A DNA stretch of 39,587 nucleotides. Source: Symbiodinium natans (lineage: Eukaryota > Sar > Dinophyceae > Suessiales > Symbiodiniaceae). The DNA is taken from assembly GCA_905221605.1 (NCBI GenBank), contig CAJNDS010002290.1, positions 1,365,001 to 1,404,587 on the forward strand, written 5' to 3'. Under the pieces are notes generated by a model, which had not been told where the DNA came from, ran no database searches, and was given only the letters and a program-made list of their open reading frames with translations. Shown here one piece after another: positions 27,379-36,952 of the stretch. Within the stretch, counting starts at the first letter, position 1. Each line of letters begins with the position of its first letter. The translations under genes and the position numbers were made by a program.

Positions 27379-27410
27379 ACTGGATTTAGGACTTGGGGTT
27401 TAGGAATCAG

Positions 27411-27524
27411 GGTTCACCTGCAAAACCTTTCGGGAAACAAAAAAAAAGTCAAGGCGCTCGTTCGGACCTGGCAGACACCGGCCCGGGATCCCTGAACTGG
27501 CTTGGCGTTGCCGGGGGCGTTAGG
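27411..27524 (+). CDS. Exon between two arrays, unknown product
   Basis: Follows GGAATCAG|GGT and reads GSPAKPFGKQKKSQGARSDL, then ADTGPGSLNWLGVAGG. It ends at AGG|GTTTAGG in phase 0, the start of a TTTAGGG array (27525-27593). Past the array the frame can continue GSRGRGPQLLKHKS to a stop. Unknown family. Confidence 0.38.
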
Positions 27525-27593
27525 GTTTAGGGGTTTAGGGTTTAGGGTTTAGGATTTAGGGCTTAGGGTTTAGGGTTTAGGGTTTAGGGTTCA
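27519..27593 (+). repeat. TTTAGGG array
   Basis: Ten units with variants, starting AGG|GTTTAG. Confidence 0.88.
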
Positions 27594-28245
27594 AGGGGGA
27601 GAGGGCCCCAACTGCTTAAACACAAGTCCTGAACGGGCTCCCAAGGATTTCCTCACATCTCGAAGCATGACTCTTTCTCTTAGCACACCCCCCCCCTCAC
27701 CCCGGATTAAAAGACCCTTCAGCCTGCCCAGTTACCACTTGATTGTCACATGTTACTTTTCGGAGCCCTGACTAAGGCTAACGCACACGTTGGAGACTTT
27801 GTTGTGTTCCGTTTTTCTTGGGCTTCTTCGCTATGACATCCTCGCGCCTGCGCACCTGCCCTGCTCTTCTGTCCACTGCACATCCAGCTTTAGCCAAAGT
27901 CCAAGCGCGTTCATCAGTATTGAATACTCATAGTGACTATTGTGCTGATTGAGCACCGGGGTACCCGTGACCGTGCGCCGTTCTTTGTATCATCGCAACT
28001 TCCGCCGGTGCTAGCCTGCGACACTTTCGCCTCATCCTTCACTTATGTTGTTTTTGGAAGTTTTGGCAAGGAGGTAAAAGGGCCACCGTCCCAAGTTTAA
28101 ACACGTGCGAGTCCTCAACCCTTAGCCACAAAGCGCATCCTCTCTGAACCCTACCATCCGATGAAATGGGCAGCGCCCGAGATGTTCTACCCCGCCCCCC
28201 CTGCTATATTAAGCCACCCCTTCCTCCGCTGATAGAACATTCCAG

Positions 28246-28730
28246 TGTTTGATCTTTGGTAGCAAGATCCTGACCCCGTCCGGTATTGTCCCGCTGAACC
28301 CTAGCTCGGGATGCCAAAAGCATGTATCATTGTGTTATGGGTGGCCTAAGAATTGCAGAAGGGATGTTTCAAAGACCTACCTGAGAAAAATGGGGTTTGG
28401 GGTTCTCAATTACAAGCCCTCAGCTGCGGATCCCTGACGCCTCGTATTGTACGCGCTTGAACACCTCCTTAAACCCTAAACCCTAACCCTAAACCTTTGG
28501 AGTCCTTCAAACACAAAGCCGGAACCCTCCAGATGATTCTGAGGCCAGGCGGGAAGGCGCCGGAGTTTTTGGATGCGGACTTCGGTTCGAGAGGGGCTTC
28601 GGGGTTCTGTATCTGGGGCCCTCCGGCAGACTTCGGGAGCATTCCCTCTCAACCCCTGGCGGCTGTAGGATGCTTGGCTAGAGTTTGGGGCTCCGCTGCT
28701 TTGAAAAATCAAGGCTTTCAAAGATCTTAA
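28246..28730 (+). CDS. Two-exon candidate, unknown product
   Basis: Proposed exons are 28246 to about 28420-28430 and 28503-28730 (TAA at 28728). Exon 1 follows CATTCCAG and reads FGSKILTPSGIVPLNPSSGC, then cysteine- and lysine-rich text to KMGFGVLNYKPS. GC and GA donors in phase 0 lie at its end. The intron holds a short CCCTAAA tract and ends TTTGGAG. Exon 2 is 75 codons (GTLQMILRPGGKAPEFLDAD, later PLAAVGCLARVWGSAALKNQ). A second + frame over exon 2 is also open. No family recognised. Confidence 0.37.
28469..28497 (-). repeat. Short CCCTAAA tract
   Basis: Four units in the proposed intron before exon 28503. Confidence 0.8.
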
Positions 28731-28998
28731 CAAAACCCCTCAGCCTAAAGCCCTTTTACACCCTCAAACCCCTAAATCTTCCATTGTTGGTTCTCCAACT
28801 TTTTAGGCTTCAGGGTTTAGGTTTGAGGGTTTGATGTTTGTTTGGACAAGCACTGGAAGTTGAAGTGAGTACTTTGGCACCTTTCGTCTGGACACGTTCA
28901 GCGTTTGTACGAAGAGATGTACCTTAGCACCGCAACTGCAAGCAAATCAGCTTCTGAGTTCTACGGCCCAAGACCGATCTAACCTGACACCGCAACTG

Positions 28999-29048
28999 CC
29001 CTAAACCCTAAACAACCCCTAAACCCTAAACCCTAAACCTGAACCCCT
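28999..29048 (-). repeat. CCCTAAA tract
   Basis: Six units, starting ACT|GCCCTAAACC. Confidence 0.82.
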
Positions 29049-29152
29049 GAATCCTTCCGGGAAAAAAAAGCCCCGAGTCCTTGTATCCCTTCCCAGAACC
29101 CCTGTAAAACATCATGTTTGCCCCCCCAAACCCTACTTCGCCAACTATGAAA

Positions 29153-29197
29153 ACTAAACCCTAAACCCTACACCCTTAACCCTAAACCCTGAACCCC
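29153..29197 (-). repeat. CCCTAAA tract
   Basis: Five to six variant units. Confidence 0.8.
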
Positions 29198-29306
29198 GAG
29201 AGTCCCCCCGACACCAGGGCTCGCCGGCGCTGGAGCGACCAGAGGTTGCGCCTCGGCAACAGCAACCGACTCCCAAAACTGCCCAAAACCATGGCGTACC
29301 TTTTTT

Positions 29307-29412
29307 GGGGCTAGAGACTAGTATTCCCTTATGGATCCCTTATATTGTGATACTATAGCAATACCCCCGCCCCTCCCAAAACCCTATGCTAATTTCTTGA
29401 GGCCCCCTTTTT
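29307..29412 (+). mobile_element. 105-base dispersed repeat, copy 3 of 4
   Basis: Contains TATTCCCTTATGGATCCC, GATACTATAGCAATACCCCC, CCCTATGCTAATTTCTTGAG and GCCCCCTTTTTT. It ends like copy 2. Confidence 0.58.
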
Positions 29413-29747
29413 TGCTGCCTGACAAACCTCGGGCTCCTTGCGCCCCATGCAGAGCCTGAACTCTGAAGCCGACATCCCTTGCACCCTCTCAGGAATTCGA
29501 TGCTGCAACGCGCGGGCTCCCAGAAATCCGAGGTCCAAGTCGTCTGGGTCGAGGCTTTAGACTTCAGGGGCCCTTCAAGGGTTTTTCTTCTAGGGGTCCG
29601 CCCCCTGCCCCTCTCCACCCCCACGATTTTTGTGCACCCTCTGCAAACGGGGGGCTGGGGGCTGGGGGGCGGGTGGTAGGGCGGGGAGGGTCGAGGGTGG
29701 AGGGGTTCAAGCTTCAAGCTTGAGGGTCTAAGCTTTCCAGGCCTTCT

Positions 29748-29779
29748 TAAACCCTAAACCCTAAACCCTAAACCCCTTA
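29748..29779 (-). repeat. CCCTAAA tract
   Basis: Four pure units. Confidence 0.85.
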
Positions 29780-30482
29780 TGCAAAACTCTGTTTTCAGCT
29801 CCCTGGTCCCCAGCCGGAATTTCCGGGACACGAGCTTCGCACAATTGCGTCTAACCATTTTCAATAGGGGCATCCCGAAAAATTGCATGGACATTCGCTT
29901 AAAGGCAGGAAACGATACTGATACGGGTGCAACATAAACCCAGCAGACCTAGCACCCTCTAAAGCTTGTTTTCGTTTTCAGGGTTTGTTGGGTTGCGGGA
30001 ATTTAGTTTCCATGAAGCCTGTTTTAGCTCTGGTTTCCTGCAACGAACCACTGGAGACTACAGATAATGCAAGCCTTGTGCGCTGCCCTGAACCCCCCGA
30101 AGCCTACGGCCTACGCGCACAGACAGCTCCAAGCCGCGACAGGTGACTATTCACCCATTTCGAACACGCCGCGCGTGACACTCCGCCACGTTTGCTCGAA
30201 AAAGCAAGGAGGTCCTTGGGTTGGGCTTTGAAGTGTGGGGCGTTTGCGTTGTCGGCTTGTGGGTTTGGGGTTCAGAGACTTGGGGGTTGAGGGCTAGGGG
30301 GTGTTGGGGTTTGGGATCTGCGGGCATAGTGGCTGAAGGTTTCGCATTTGCAGTGGGGTTTTTCGGGTTTTCGGGCTGAGGCTTGGGTTCCAATAAGGGC
30401 GCGTTTTGGATGCTCAGTGTTCTCGTTATCCTTCAAAGCCGAAGCCCTCCCAAGCCCTCCTAAATCCTCCGAGGCCCTGAAC

Positions 30483-30591
30483 CCCAACCCTTAACCCTTA
30501 TCCCTCAAACCCTAAACCCTTAACCCTTGTCCCTCAAACCCTAAACCCTTAACCCTTGTCCCTTAAACCCTAACCCTAAGCCCTTTTACCA
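30483..30591 (-). repeat. CCCTAAA higher-order repeat with 29-base period
   Basis: A unit of four variant heptamers (CCCTCAA, CCCTAAA, CCCTTAA, CCCTTGT) recurs at 30502, 30531 and 30560. Confidence 0.88.
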
Positions 30592-30803
30592 AAAAAAACA
30601 GCCGCGGCGAGTCGCCAGGTCTGCGTCGCGGACACCGCAGCAATCCGAGGCTGCCTTCATGAGGAGCCGAGGAGGCCACCTGAACGGCTTCGTTTAGGAG
30701 GGGCCTCAGTTTTTGGCTGTGCAAAAGCCAGGAACAAGCTAAAGTCAGTAGTCTAACCCTCTAAACCCTGAAGAAAGGTTTTGCAGTCTGAAGGCGCTAG
30801 GGT

Positions 30804-31088
30804 GTGTGCGTGGGCGACAGAGTTGCTTCTAATCTAGACAAACCCCGAGGTCCTCACCCTCAACACTCTTCGGGGACATCCCCACCTTCACAAACTGCGA
30901 TCATGCAGAGGGTTCAGGAATCCGGGGCGAGCTTTCCCGTTACCCCAACGTTGAGCTCGAAGGCTTTCACCTGCAAGACACGACACCTGCCAGGGCTAAC
31001 CGGAGTCCTCGAGTCAGAACACATAGACGAGGAGGCCCTGACTTCGGGGGTCAAGCGGCTGCGGTTTTGGGTTTGTTGGGCTCCTTGA
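30804..31088 (+). CDS. Open frame, possible exon
   Basis: ATG 30810 is preceded by an open stretch; stop TGA at 31086. The 94-codon frame reads SGTSPPSQTAIMQRVQESGA and ends LESEHIDEEALTSGVKRLRF. There is no array on either side to test splicing, and no family match. Weak. Confidence 0.25.
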   Translation: MCVGDRVASNLDKPRGPHPQHSSGTSPPSQTAIMQRVQESGASFPVTPTLSSKAFTCKTRHLPGLTGVLESEHIDEEALTSGVKRLRFWVCWAP

Positions 31089-31377
31089 GATGGAACTATT
31101 TCTTGTGCGAGTTCAGGTGTTCCTGCCTGCGCCCAAGAGCCCAGAGTGAGAAGTGGCCGATGTCTCTGGAAGCCTTGTATCCTGCCATTCCCCCCCCCCC
31201 CCGCATCCCTCCTCTCCCCCCTCCCCCTCCTTAAGCAAGCACTTCACGGACTGCGCGCAGTTCTGCCCCGACGTCATCGACTGGCACCCGAGCGCTCTGA
31301 CCTCAGGGTTACTCACCAGGGCAGAGCAGCATAGAGCAGCTACATCCTAAACCACAAGCTTGGGCTCATTTGAGCTG

Positions 31378-31518
31378 ATGATGGCAGACTTGCCGGTCAT
31401 CTGCGAGAAGTGCGCTCAGTTCAGGGCTGGCATGCTGCGGGTTGGGGATGCTTCGGGGGAGATTGACCGAGTTTTGGGGCTTCAGTGCTTTAGGCAGGCA
31501 CATGAGGCCTGCCAGTAG
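31378..31518 (+). CDS. Short open frame, possible exon
   Basis: Two adjacent ATGs (31378, 31381) open MMADLPVICEKCAQFRAGML; TAG at 31516, 46 residues. It contains one CxxC pair. It overlaps the start of another + frame (31442-31708). Weak. Confidence 0.22.
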   Translation: MMADLPVICEKCAQFRAGMLRVGDASGEIDRVLGLQCFRQAHEACQ

Positions 31519-31708
31519 TCGGCCTTACGACGAGAATGCATCTCTAAACCCCGAAAAACCCTCCGCTTTTTTCTCACCCCACGCGAGAACCACAGCTCGA
31601 ACCGAAAGCGCTGAAGGTCTGGAGTTTCGGGCCCTCGGAGTTTGGCCCAGTCAGGCTCTGGGCCCCATTGCCCCTCTACCCGACATTGTACTACAGGGGT
31701 CGGAGTAA
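31442..31708 (+). CDS. Open frame ending in a dispersed repeat
   Basis: 88 codons to TAA 31706. The middle reads PYDENASLNPEKPSAFFSPH. The last codons enter the dispersed 105-base repeat that starts at 31695, so the exon probably ends before it. A - strand frame covers the same DNA. Weak. Confidence 0.24.
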   Translation: MGMLRGRLTEFWGFSALGRHMRPASSRPYDENASLNPEKPSAFFSPHARTTARTESAEGLEFRALGVWPSQALGPIAPLPDIVLQGSE

Positions 31709-31793
31709 TTACGAATGGTATTCCCTCATGGTCCCTGTACAATTTTACTATAGTAGTTAGCTCCCAAACCCAATTCTAATCATTAAGGCCCCT
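31695..31793 (+). mobile_element. 105-base dispersed repeat, copy 4 of 4
   Basis: Contains GGGGTCGGAGTAATTACGAA, TATTCCCTCATGGTCCCTGT, TTTTACTATAGTAGTTAGC, CAATTCTAAT and AAGGCCCCTACAG. Start and end form weak inverted ends (CTACAGGGGTC, GGCCCCTACAG). Confidence 0.55.
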
Positions 31794-32673
31794 ACAGTAC
31801 ACCCTCAACCCATGAGGTCAAGAGCTTGCTGGACTCTGTGTCGAGACGCGGCGCTCGCGTCCGAAACACGCAGGGAGCCTGGATTCTCAATTCGCCTGAC
31901 GCACTCTTCGCAGGTTGGAGTTCGGAGAGTTCGGAGAGTTCGGAGTTGGGGGTTTGGGACCGAGGGCATTTAAGCGTATAAGCTCTATTTATTGCACCCA
32001 AAGGGACTTGATTCTCACTCCTCGCCACCTCGAACGCTTGAGGCTTGAGGGTCCGGCGGCTCAGCCTCGGGGTCCCTCGATATTCGCGCTTGAACCTGCA
32101 AAATGCATACGCACCTGCGTGTAGTTGAGGTGTTGGAACCGATGGCTGATACATTCCACTCAAATGAGTTTTCAATTGCAACATTTGCTCCATTTCCCTG
32201 CCGGAAAGCAGCAAAAATCATTTTGGCGACTCACGTGGATGGTTACGGATCCAGGTTTTTGCAGGCAGTTTTGGCTCCATGAAACCAGCCCTAGTAGAGC
32301 GGGATCCTGCTCTGCTGGCGATGGCGTAGTGGTCTTGGAAACTATTTGTGCGCGCGTTGGAACCTGATATCCAATCATCTTGAGTCCAATTTGGGCACCC
32401 CAACACCATGACAAGGCTTGGGAATAGTCGAGCCAATGCCACAAGGAGCTCAGCAAGGTGTTCTCTCAGTCTCTTGTGCAACAACGCCGGCAACAATTGT
32501 GAAGACCAGAGGTCAGGGTGCAGGGTGCAGCATGCTGCTCGAGAACTTCAGCTCAAACAGTCATGATGCCATAGACATAGACATACAGCAAACCGAAAAA
32601 AGACCTCAGCGACTCAGTCCGTGCCATCCTGAACGACGCCCAACACCTTCCAAGTTGGGCTTCATTTTGATAG

Positions 32674-32766
32674 CTACTAGTTGCTTAAGACTCCGAAAAG
32701 ATGTTCTTCCTTCTTAAGGGCAACATGGGGAATATTTTTATTTTGGGGTTCTCAAGCAAATAGTAG
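32674..32766. mobile_element. Inverted-repeat element, third copy of the CTACTATTTGC family
   Basis: A 93-base element; ends match at 17 of 22 positions. The right end GGGGTTCTCAAGCAAATAGT is almost identical to the right ends of the other two copies. The right flank GCTTTCAAGG (32791-32800) also occurs near copy 1. Confidence 0.6.
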
Positions 32767-33279
32767 CAAGGATCCCATGGTGTTCGTACTGCTTTCAAGG
32801 CCTGGCAGTCTGGGGACATGTCAGATCGCCGGCACCTTATGAGCCAAAATCTCCACTTCTTGTAAGCTACTGTGACCGCCCAGGGCACGGCCGATACGCA
32901 ATGAGGCACTGAAGAGGCCCAGCGATCAGCCGGTTTGTAGAGAGTGCAGCTCGATTGGGGAGTTGAGGCTTCAGTACTTCAGGGATCAGGAAGGGCGTAT
33001 GGTTCCGAGGTTTTATGTTTATTTAGTGCTGTCGGGTTTGCATGCGGCCTTCACCGAAGTTCGCCAGGTTGTTTTCGGGTCCCAGTGGGCTTCTGCAATT
33101 GCCACTTCAGAATCCAATTCAACTAGGCCCGATCACTCCTTGAGGTTGTAGTTGGCGTGTGCTTTTTCTTTGTGTGGAGTGGAACATCTTGGAATCGCGA
33201 TCGCCTTGGCCAACCCCTAAGCAACCTCGACTCGAACCGTTGCAGCAAGGGCAACGAGCGCACAGGGCACGATAAGCTG

Positions 33280-33387
33280 GCTGGTTCTTAGTAGGGAATG
33301 AGGGAATGAGGGAATGAGGTACCCGATATAATCCTTTGAAGGGTATGTATAGGGCCCTAACTCCCTCCTTCCCCACTAAGAACCAGC
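33280..33387. mobile_element. Inverted-repeat element, 108 bases
   Basis: The 26-base ends match at 24 of 26 (GCTGGTTCTTAGT then G- and A-rich text). The left end runs into a tandem GGGAATGA repeat. No target-site duplication is obvious. Confidence 0.62.
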
Positions 33388-33490
33388 GGGTAAAGTCCAG
33401 TCGTCTTCCGACCAGGTGCGCCAGCGACTCGGCAGTGGCGCAGCTGCCTTTGCTTAGCCCAGAGGCCGCTTTAGAGGGTAAACCGGACCT

Positions 33491-33521
33491 GCTTTAGGGT
33501 TTAGGGCTTAGGGTTTAGGGC
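33491..33521 (+). repeat. Short TTTAGGG tract
   Basis: Four units. Confidence 0.8.
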
Positions 33522-33729
33522 TCAATTCCAAAGCAACCCCGCCTTAAGTTGCGCTTTGGAATAAACTCGGCCCTGCTTCACATAGGACCTCCCGTACTGG
33601 CTTTGTGAGTCGTTTGTCCCGATACACGAAGGCTGCTGGGTCCTCAAGGCCATGACAGTTGGGTTTTGGGAGGTTTTATCAGTCTGGGCCCTGGGGCTTC
33701 TTTGCCTAAAAACGGGAGGCGGATGTTTT

Positions 33730-33757
33730 CCCTTAACCCTAAACCCTAAACCCTAAT
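33730..33757 (-). repeat. Short CCCTAAA tract
   Basis: Four units. Confidence 0.8.
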
Positions 33758-33877
33758 TTTGATATTTTTTTGGTACTTTAATTTTAACGCTACGCGACCC
33801 GCCTCGGCCCGGCCCAGCGCGTCCGCGTGAGCATGGTGATTCCGCAGCGCCCAAGTCGCTGGACCCCAAGCAATAAG

Positions 33878-34016
33878 GGTTGGGTTTAGGGTTTAGGGTT
33901 CCGGGTTTATGGTTTATGGTTTGGGGTTTAGGGTTGAGGGTTAGTTTAGGATTGAGGGCTTAGGGCTCAAGGTTCACGCTTTGGGGTTTAGGGGTTTTTT
34001 TGGGTTTAGGGTTCAA
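33878..34016 (+). repeat. Degenerate TTTAGGG array
   Basis: About 17 variant units, among the most diverged in the window. Confidence 0.8.
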
Positions 34017-34062
34017 GAGACGGTTCGGTTTGGATTGATCGTAGGGTTGAGCCAGGCCCCTC

Positions 34063-34345
34063 AGGGGGGGTCGGGGGGGTGGGGGGGTCGGGGGGGTGGG
34101 GCAGGGGGGAAGGGGGGCAGGGGGGAAGGGACGGGGGGCAGGGGAGTGGTTTGTTGAAGGTTTGAGGGTTGAGTGCTTCGGGCTTAAGGTTTAAGGTTTC
34201 AAGCTTGGCCTCTTCCGCTCATCCCCCGCCGTGCTCACACCAGTTGAGCCTCACCTTTGGGCGGGGAAAAGGGGAGGGGGGCGGGGAAAAGGGGAGGGGG
34301 GCGGGGGAGAGGCGGGGGGGGGGGGGCGGGTGAGGGCTGCTGGGA
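34063..34345 (+). repeat. G-rich blocks with quadruplex potential
   Basis: Poly-G blocks at 34063-34146. A tandem 20-base unit GCGGGGAAAAGGGGAGGGGG starts at 34261 and 34281, then degenerates to a 15-G run. Open frames here are composition artefacts. Confidence 0.85.
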
Positions 34346-34949
34346 GGGGCTTAAACTTTCTGGTCCTGGTGAACCGTCCGCTTGCGGACCCCGGTTTCCT
34401 AGGGGGGGGTACCCATTTGAGGCAAAAAAAGGGGTCCGAAAAATGGCTTTGGTGTGGGGGGAGGATTTGGAGGGGGGTTGCCTGTTCTGACAACCTGTAC
34501 ACCTCCGGCCCGAGGCCTCGGCGGATTCCTAAAAAACAGCAAAAAACTAATCTTTACTAGGGTTCCAAGGTCAGTATAGAGGGAGGGAAGCATGACACGG
34601 CTCTGATAGTGTTCCTGCTGCACGCACCACAATGCTGCAACTGCATGCATTTTGGGGCGCCGTGGGGTCCGGTGGGTCCATTAAGCTTGTCAAGGAAGTA
34701 GAGCCTTTTGTCACTGTGGCCGCCCAAGCCACGATTAAGTCCCCCGAGTCCCTGAACCCTAACCCTAAAGTCCCAAAGCTTAACACCTGAGACCCTAAAC
34801 TACTGCACAACAAGTTGCTCACGGCTCCCTCTCACCATCCTGTAGGCCTCTTGGTTTTTTCGGGAACTCAACCTGCAAAGCTCGTGAAAGGCTTCGGCAT
34901 CACCTCAAAGAGGGGCCAAGGGCCGCGGCAAGAAGGCGGTTTGGTTTGG

Positions 34950-35011
34950 GCTTTAGGGTTTAGGCTTGAGGCTTTAGGCGTTAGTAGGGTTTAGGGTTTA
35001 GGGTTCGGGGT
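34950..35011 (+). repeat. Degenerate TTTAGGG tract
   Basis: Seven variant units. Confidence 0.75.
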
Positions 35012-35139
35012 TGTTTGGGCTCGAAGGCGGTTGCGGAGTTCGTGCTGTGGGCTTTGGAAGTCTTGGGGCTGCTTACCTGACGCAGGACAGGAAGGCTTCC
35101 GGCTAGGGCTCAGGGCTCTAGACTCTAGACTCTCGCTTC

Positions 35140-35539
35140 GTGGGTCTTGCGCTTAGGCGGTTCAGGTTTGCGGGAAGGCTCTTTTTTGCTGCGTCGTGTA
35201 GCCCTAAGCCCCAGCCGCTGTTTTTTGTTCACTTAAGTTGCCCTGGTCATCACAATCCACCACCTGCAGCCTGTTCAATGGTCTGCCCTCACTCTACGGT
35301 CTCAGTCCGAGAAATTGCCTCCTTGCCGTTTTGCCCACCCCGTCAAAGCCATCGTTATCACCGTAAAAATTCAATGCCCTGTCGCCCCAAGCCAACTCAA
35401 CATTGCTACACTGCCACACGCTCCAGGGCTTTCACAAGGCAAACCTGGACCAGTTTCAACTCGAGGCCGGCGCTCGGGGCCTCGTGGCCTTCGGGCTTTA
35501 GGGATTGCAGAGGTTCGGCACAGTGGATCTAGGATGTAG
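35140..35539 (+). CDS. Overlapping open frames, one possibly coding
   Basis: Two + frames are open: 35140-35532 (130 codons) and 35315-35539 (74 codons). The second reads more naturally (AHPVKAIVITVKIQCPVAPS). Both end where a TTTAGGG tract starts (35537). I cannot choose or assign a function. Confidence 0.2.
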
Positions 35540-35567
35540 GTTTAGGGTTTAGGGTTTAGGATGTAGG
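35537..35567 (+). repeat. Short TTTAGGG tract flanked by GGATGTAGG
   Basis: Four units, with GGATGTAGG on both sides. The acceptor at 35605 follows. Confidence 0.8.
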
Positions 35568-35605
35568 TGCAGAGTGGGATTTCAAGCTTGAGTTGTTCTT
35601 CTCAG

Positions 35606-35701
35606 GAGCTGAAGGGCATTTTGTGCGAGGCTTTACAGGGTACCGGTAGGGCGCTTACAAGTTTCGAGCTTCAGCCATTCCACTGTCCGTGGGCTGCATG
35701 A
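35606..35701 (+). CDS. Exon-like frame after a strong acceptor
   Basis: TTGTTCTTCTCAG (ending 35605) is among the best acceptors in the window. The frame then reads ELKGILCEALQGTGRALTSF and stops at TGA 35699, 31 residues. An upstream exon is not fixed. Function unknown. Confidence 0.28.
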   Translation, partial: ELKGILCEALQGTGRALTSFELQPFHCPWAA

Positions 35702-35757
35702 AAGAACGAGGTTCGGGTGGCAGCTGCAAATGTAAGCGAAAGTGCCTGACGTAGCTC

Positions 35758-36324
35758 TTGGAAGACCAAGCTAACCCCAAAACAACTTCCCTCCACAAAC
35801 AGACGGGCTACAACCTCCCAACAACAACGCTCCATCCGTTCCAAAGGGCTAACGAGGTGGGAAGGGAGCTCAACAGCCACCCAGGATCTGGAATGTCAGC
35901 TTGCGGCTCCTGGCTGTTGGGGATTCTGCTCCTTCCTCGACTCAAAGACATTAGCCCATTGAAGCGTGGTTATGGACTGGTTTTGTTTCAGAGATCGTCC
36001 AAACGTCCCCCTCCCCGAAATTGCCCCTCAACTTTCAAGACGCATCTAGTGCATAGAACCCTACACCCCAGATGCTTTCTGTCAGGGCTGGAGGGCGAAG
36101 ATCGCGCCCTCGGACGTAGGGCGGGGACCTCTCTGACCATGGGGGTCCAAATTTGCCGGTCAACTGCGACTAAGCGGACGGGATGTGACCCTTGTTTTCA
36201 TGGAGGCCTTTGGGCTTCGTTGGCGTCTTGCAGTGACACGCTGTTACACGCGCTGTTACATGTTGGAGGAGGGGAGCATCTTGCGGGGCTCAGGCTGACG
36301 GGAGGAGAGGGGGCATTAGGCTGA
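35758..36324 (+). CDS. Long open frame of doubtful reality
   Basis: 188 codons without a stop before TGA. The text is rich in serine, arginine, cysteine and histidine, with no domain. Two - strand frames overlap (35671-35880, 36198-36407). Length alone makes it worth listing. Confidence 0.2.
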   Translation: MEDQANPKTTSLHKQTGYNLPTTTLHPFQRANEVGRELNSHPGSGMSACGSWLLGILLLPRLKDISPLKRGYGLVLFQRSSKRPPPRNCPSTFKTHLVHRTLHPRCFLSGLEGEDRALGRRAGTSLTMGVQICRSTATKRTGCDPCFHGGLWASLASCSDTLLHALLHVGGGEHLAGLRLTGGEGALG

Positions 36325-36757
36325 TTGCAGGGCTCAGGGCTTGGGGCCTTGGTAAATCCAACCCGGTTAATTGTACTGCACGAGCTCAGAAGCAGATGCC
36401 CTGCCAAGGAGTTTGAGCGGGGCCGGCCTCCTTCCTAAAGTGGAACACGAAGGTGCTCTGCAGGGCCACTTTCCAGACCTGAGAGAGAGAGTCGAGGGGT
36501 TACAGTGGCTTTGAACGGCTCGGAGAAAAGGGGTCCAAAGCCCCAAACTTAGATCAGTCCTGTAAACACTTACAGTATCCTGGACATGATGTCGGACTGC
36601 ACGGGCCAGGGGCTTTTGGGATAAAGGGGGCCTTTGAGATCCTTATGTCTAGAGTTTAGCTGCACATGGGCCCAGCACATGTCCTCAGCAACATGCCATG
36701 CCCAAAGCCCGCAACCCCGCAGCCTCGATGCTGGACCTTGATGTCGACCTGAGATCC

Positions 36758-36952
36758 TCACGCATCTTTCGGATGGTCATGGTCGTGGGACACTACAATC
36801 GTTGGCTTGCACAGATCTCCCTCGCAGATGAACTGTAATGTCGTGAGGATGAAGGCCGACACGAGAGGGCTTTCTAGGAGGCGGGGGGGGTTCGCGACAG
36901 CTCTTGCAGCCTCTTGGAGGCTCACTGGAGGTGCAGAAGAACGTGCGAACAT
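36758..36952 (-). CDS. Open frame starting at a TAATG overlap
   Basis: Reading on the - strand, ATG at 36952 opens MFARSSAPPVSLQEAARAVA, then LVSAFILTTLQFICEGDLC; stop at 36758. Its ATG overlaps the stop of the next frame (36952-37191) as TAATG. Either the two are one gene broken by a one- or two-base shift, or they are adjacent frames. A + frame of 50 codons starting at ATG 36829 competes. Confidence 0.28.
   Translation of the reverse strand: MFARSSAPPVSLQEAARAVANPPRLLESPLVSAFILTTLQFICEGDLCKPTIVVSHDHDHPKDA

Larger units (their letters stand above)
28731..30803. other. Repeat-rich stretch, no gene assigned
   Basis: Four CCCTAAA tracts, a dispersed element and overlapping frames on both strands (29340-29717 -, 29479-29679 +). 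A CCCTGAACCCC start at 30475 (GAG|GC) could be an intron donor. Confidence 0.45.
31709..35139. other. Gene-poor, repeat-rich stretch
   Basis: Holds two inverted-repeat elements (32674, 33280), arrays (33491, 33730, 33878) and G-rich blocks. Possible exon fragments only: DPPRPGPARPREHGDSAAPK at 33795-33871 (+), and DLSDSVRAILNDAQHLPSWA at about 32602-32671 (+). A 9-base GAGTTCGGA repeat lies at 31917-31947. Confidence 0.4.

Noticed and set aside
30483-30591. CRISPR array from the regular 29-base spacing
   Set aside because: There are no unique spacers; the period is a higher-order form of CCCTAAA.
34231-34560. Glycine-rich 109-codon frame and its proline-rich antisense
   Set aside because: Caused by the G-rich tandem block.
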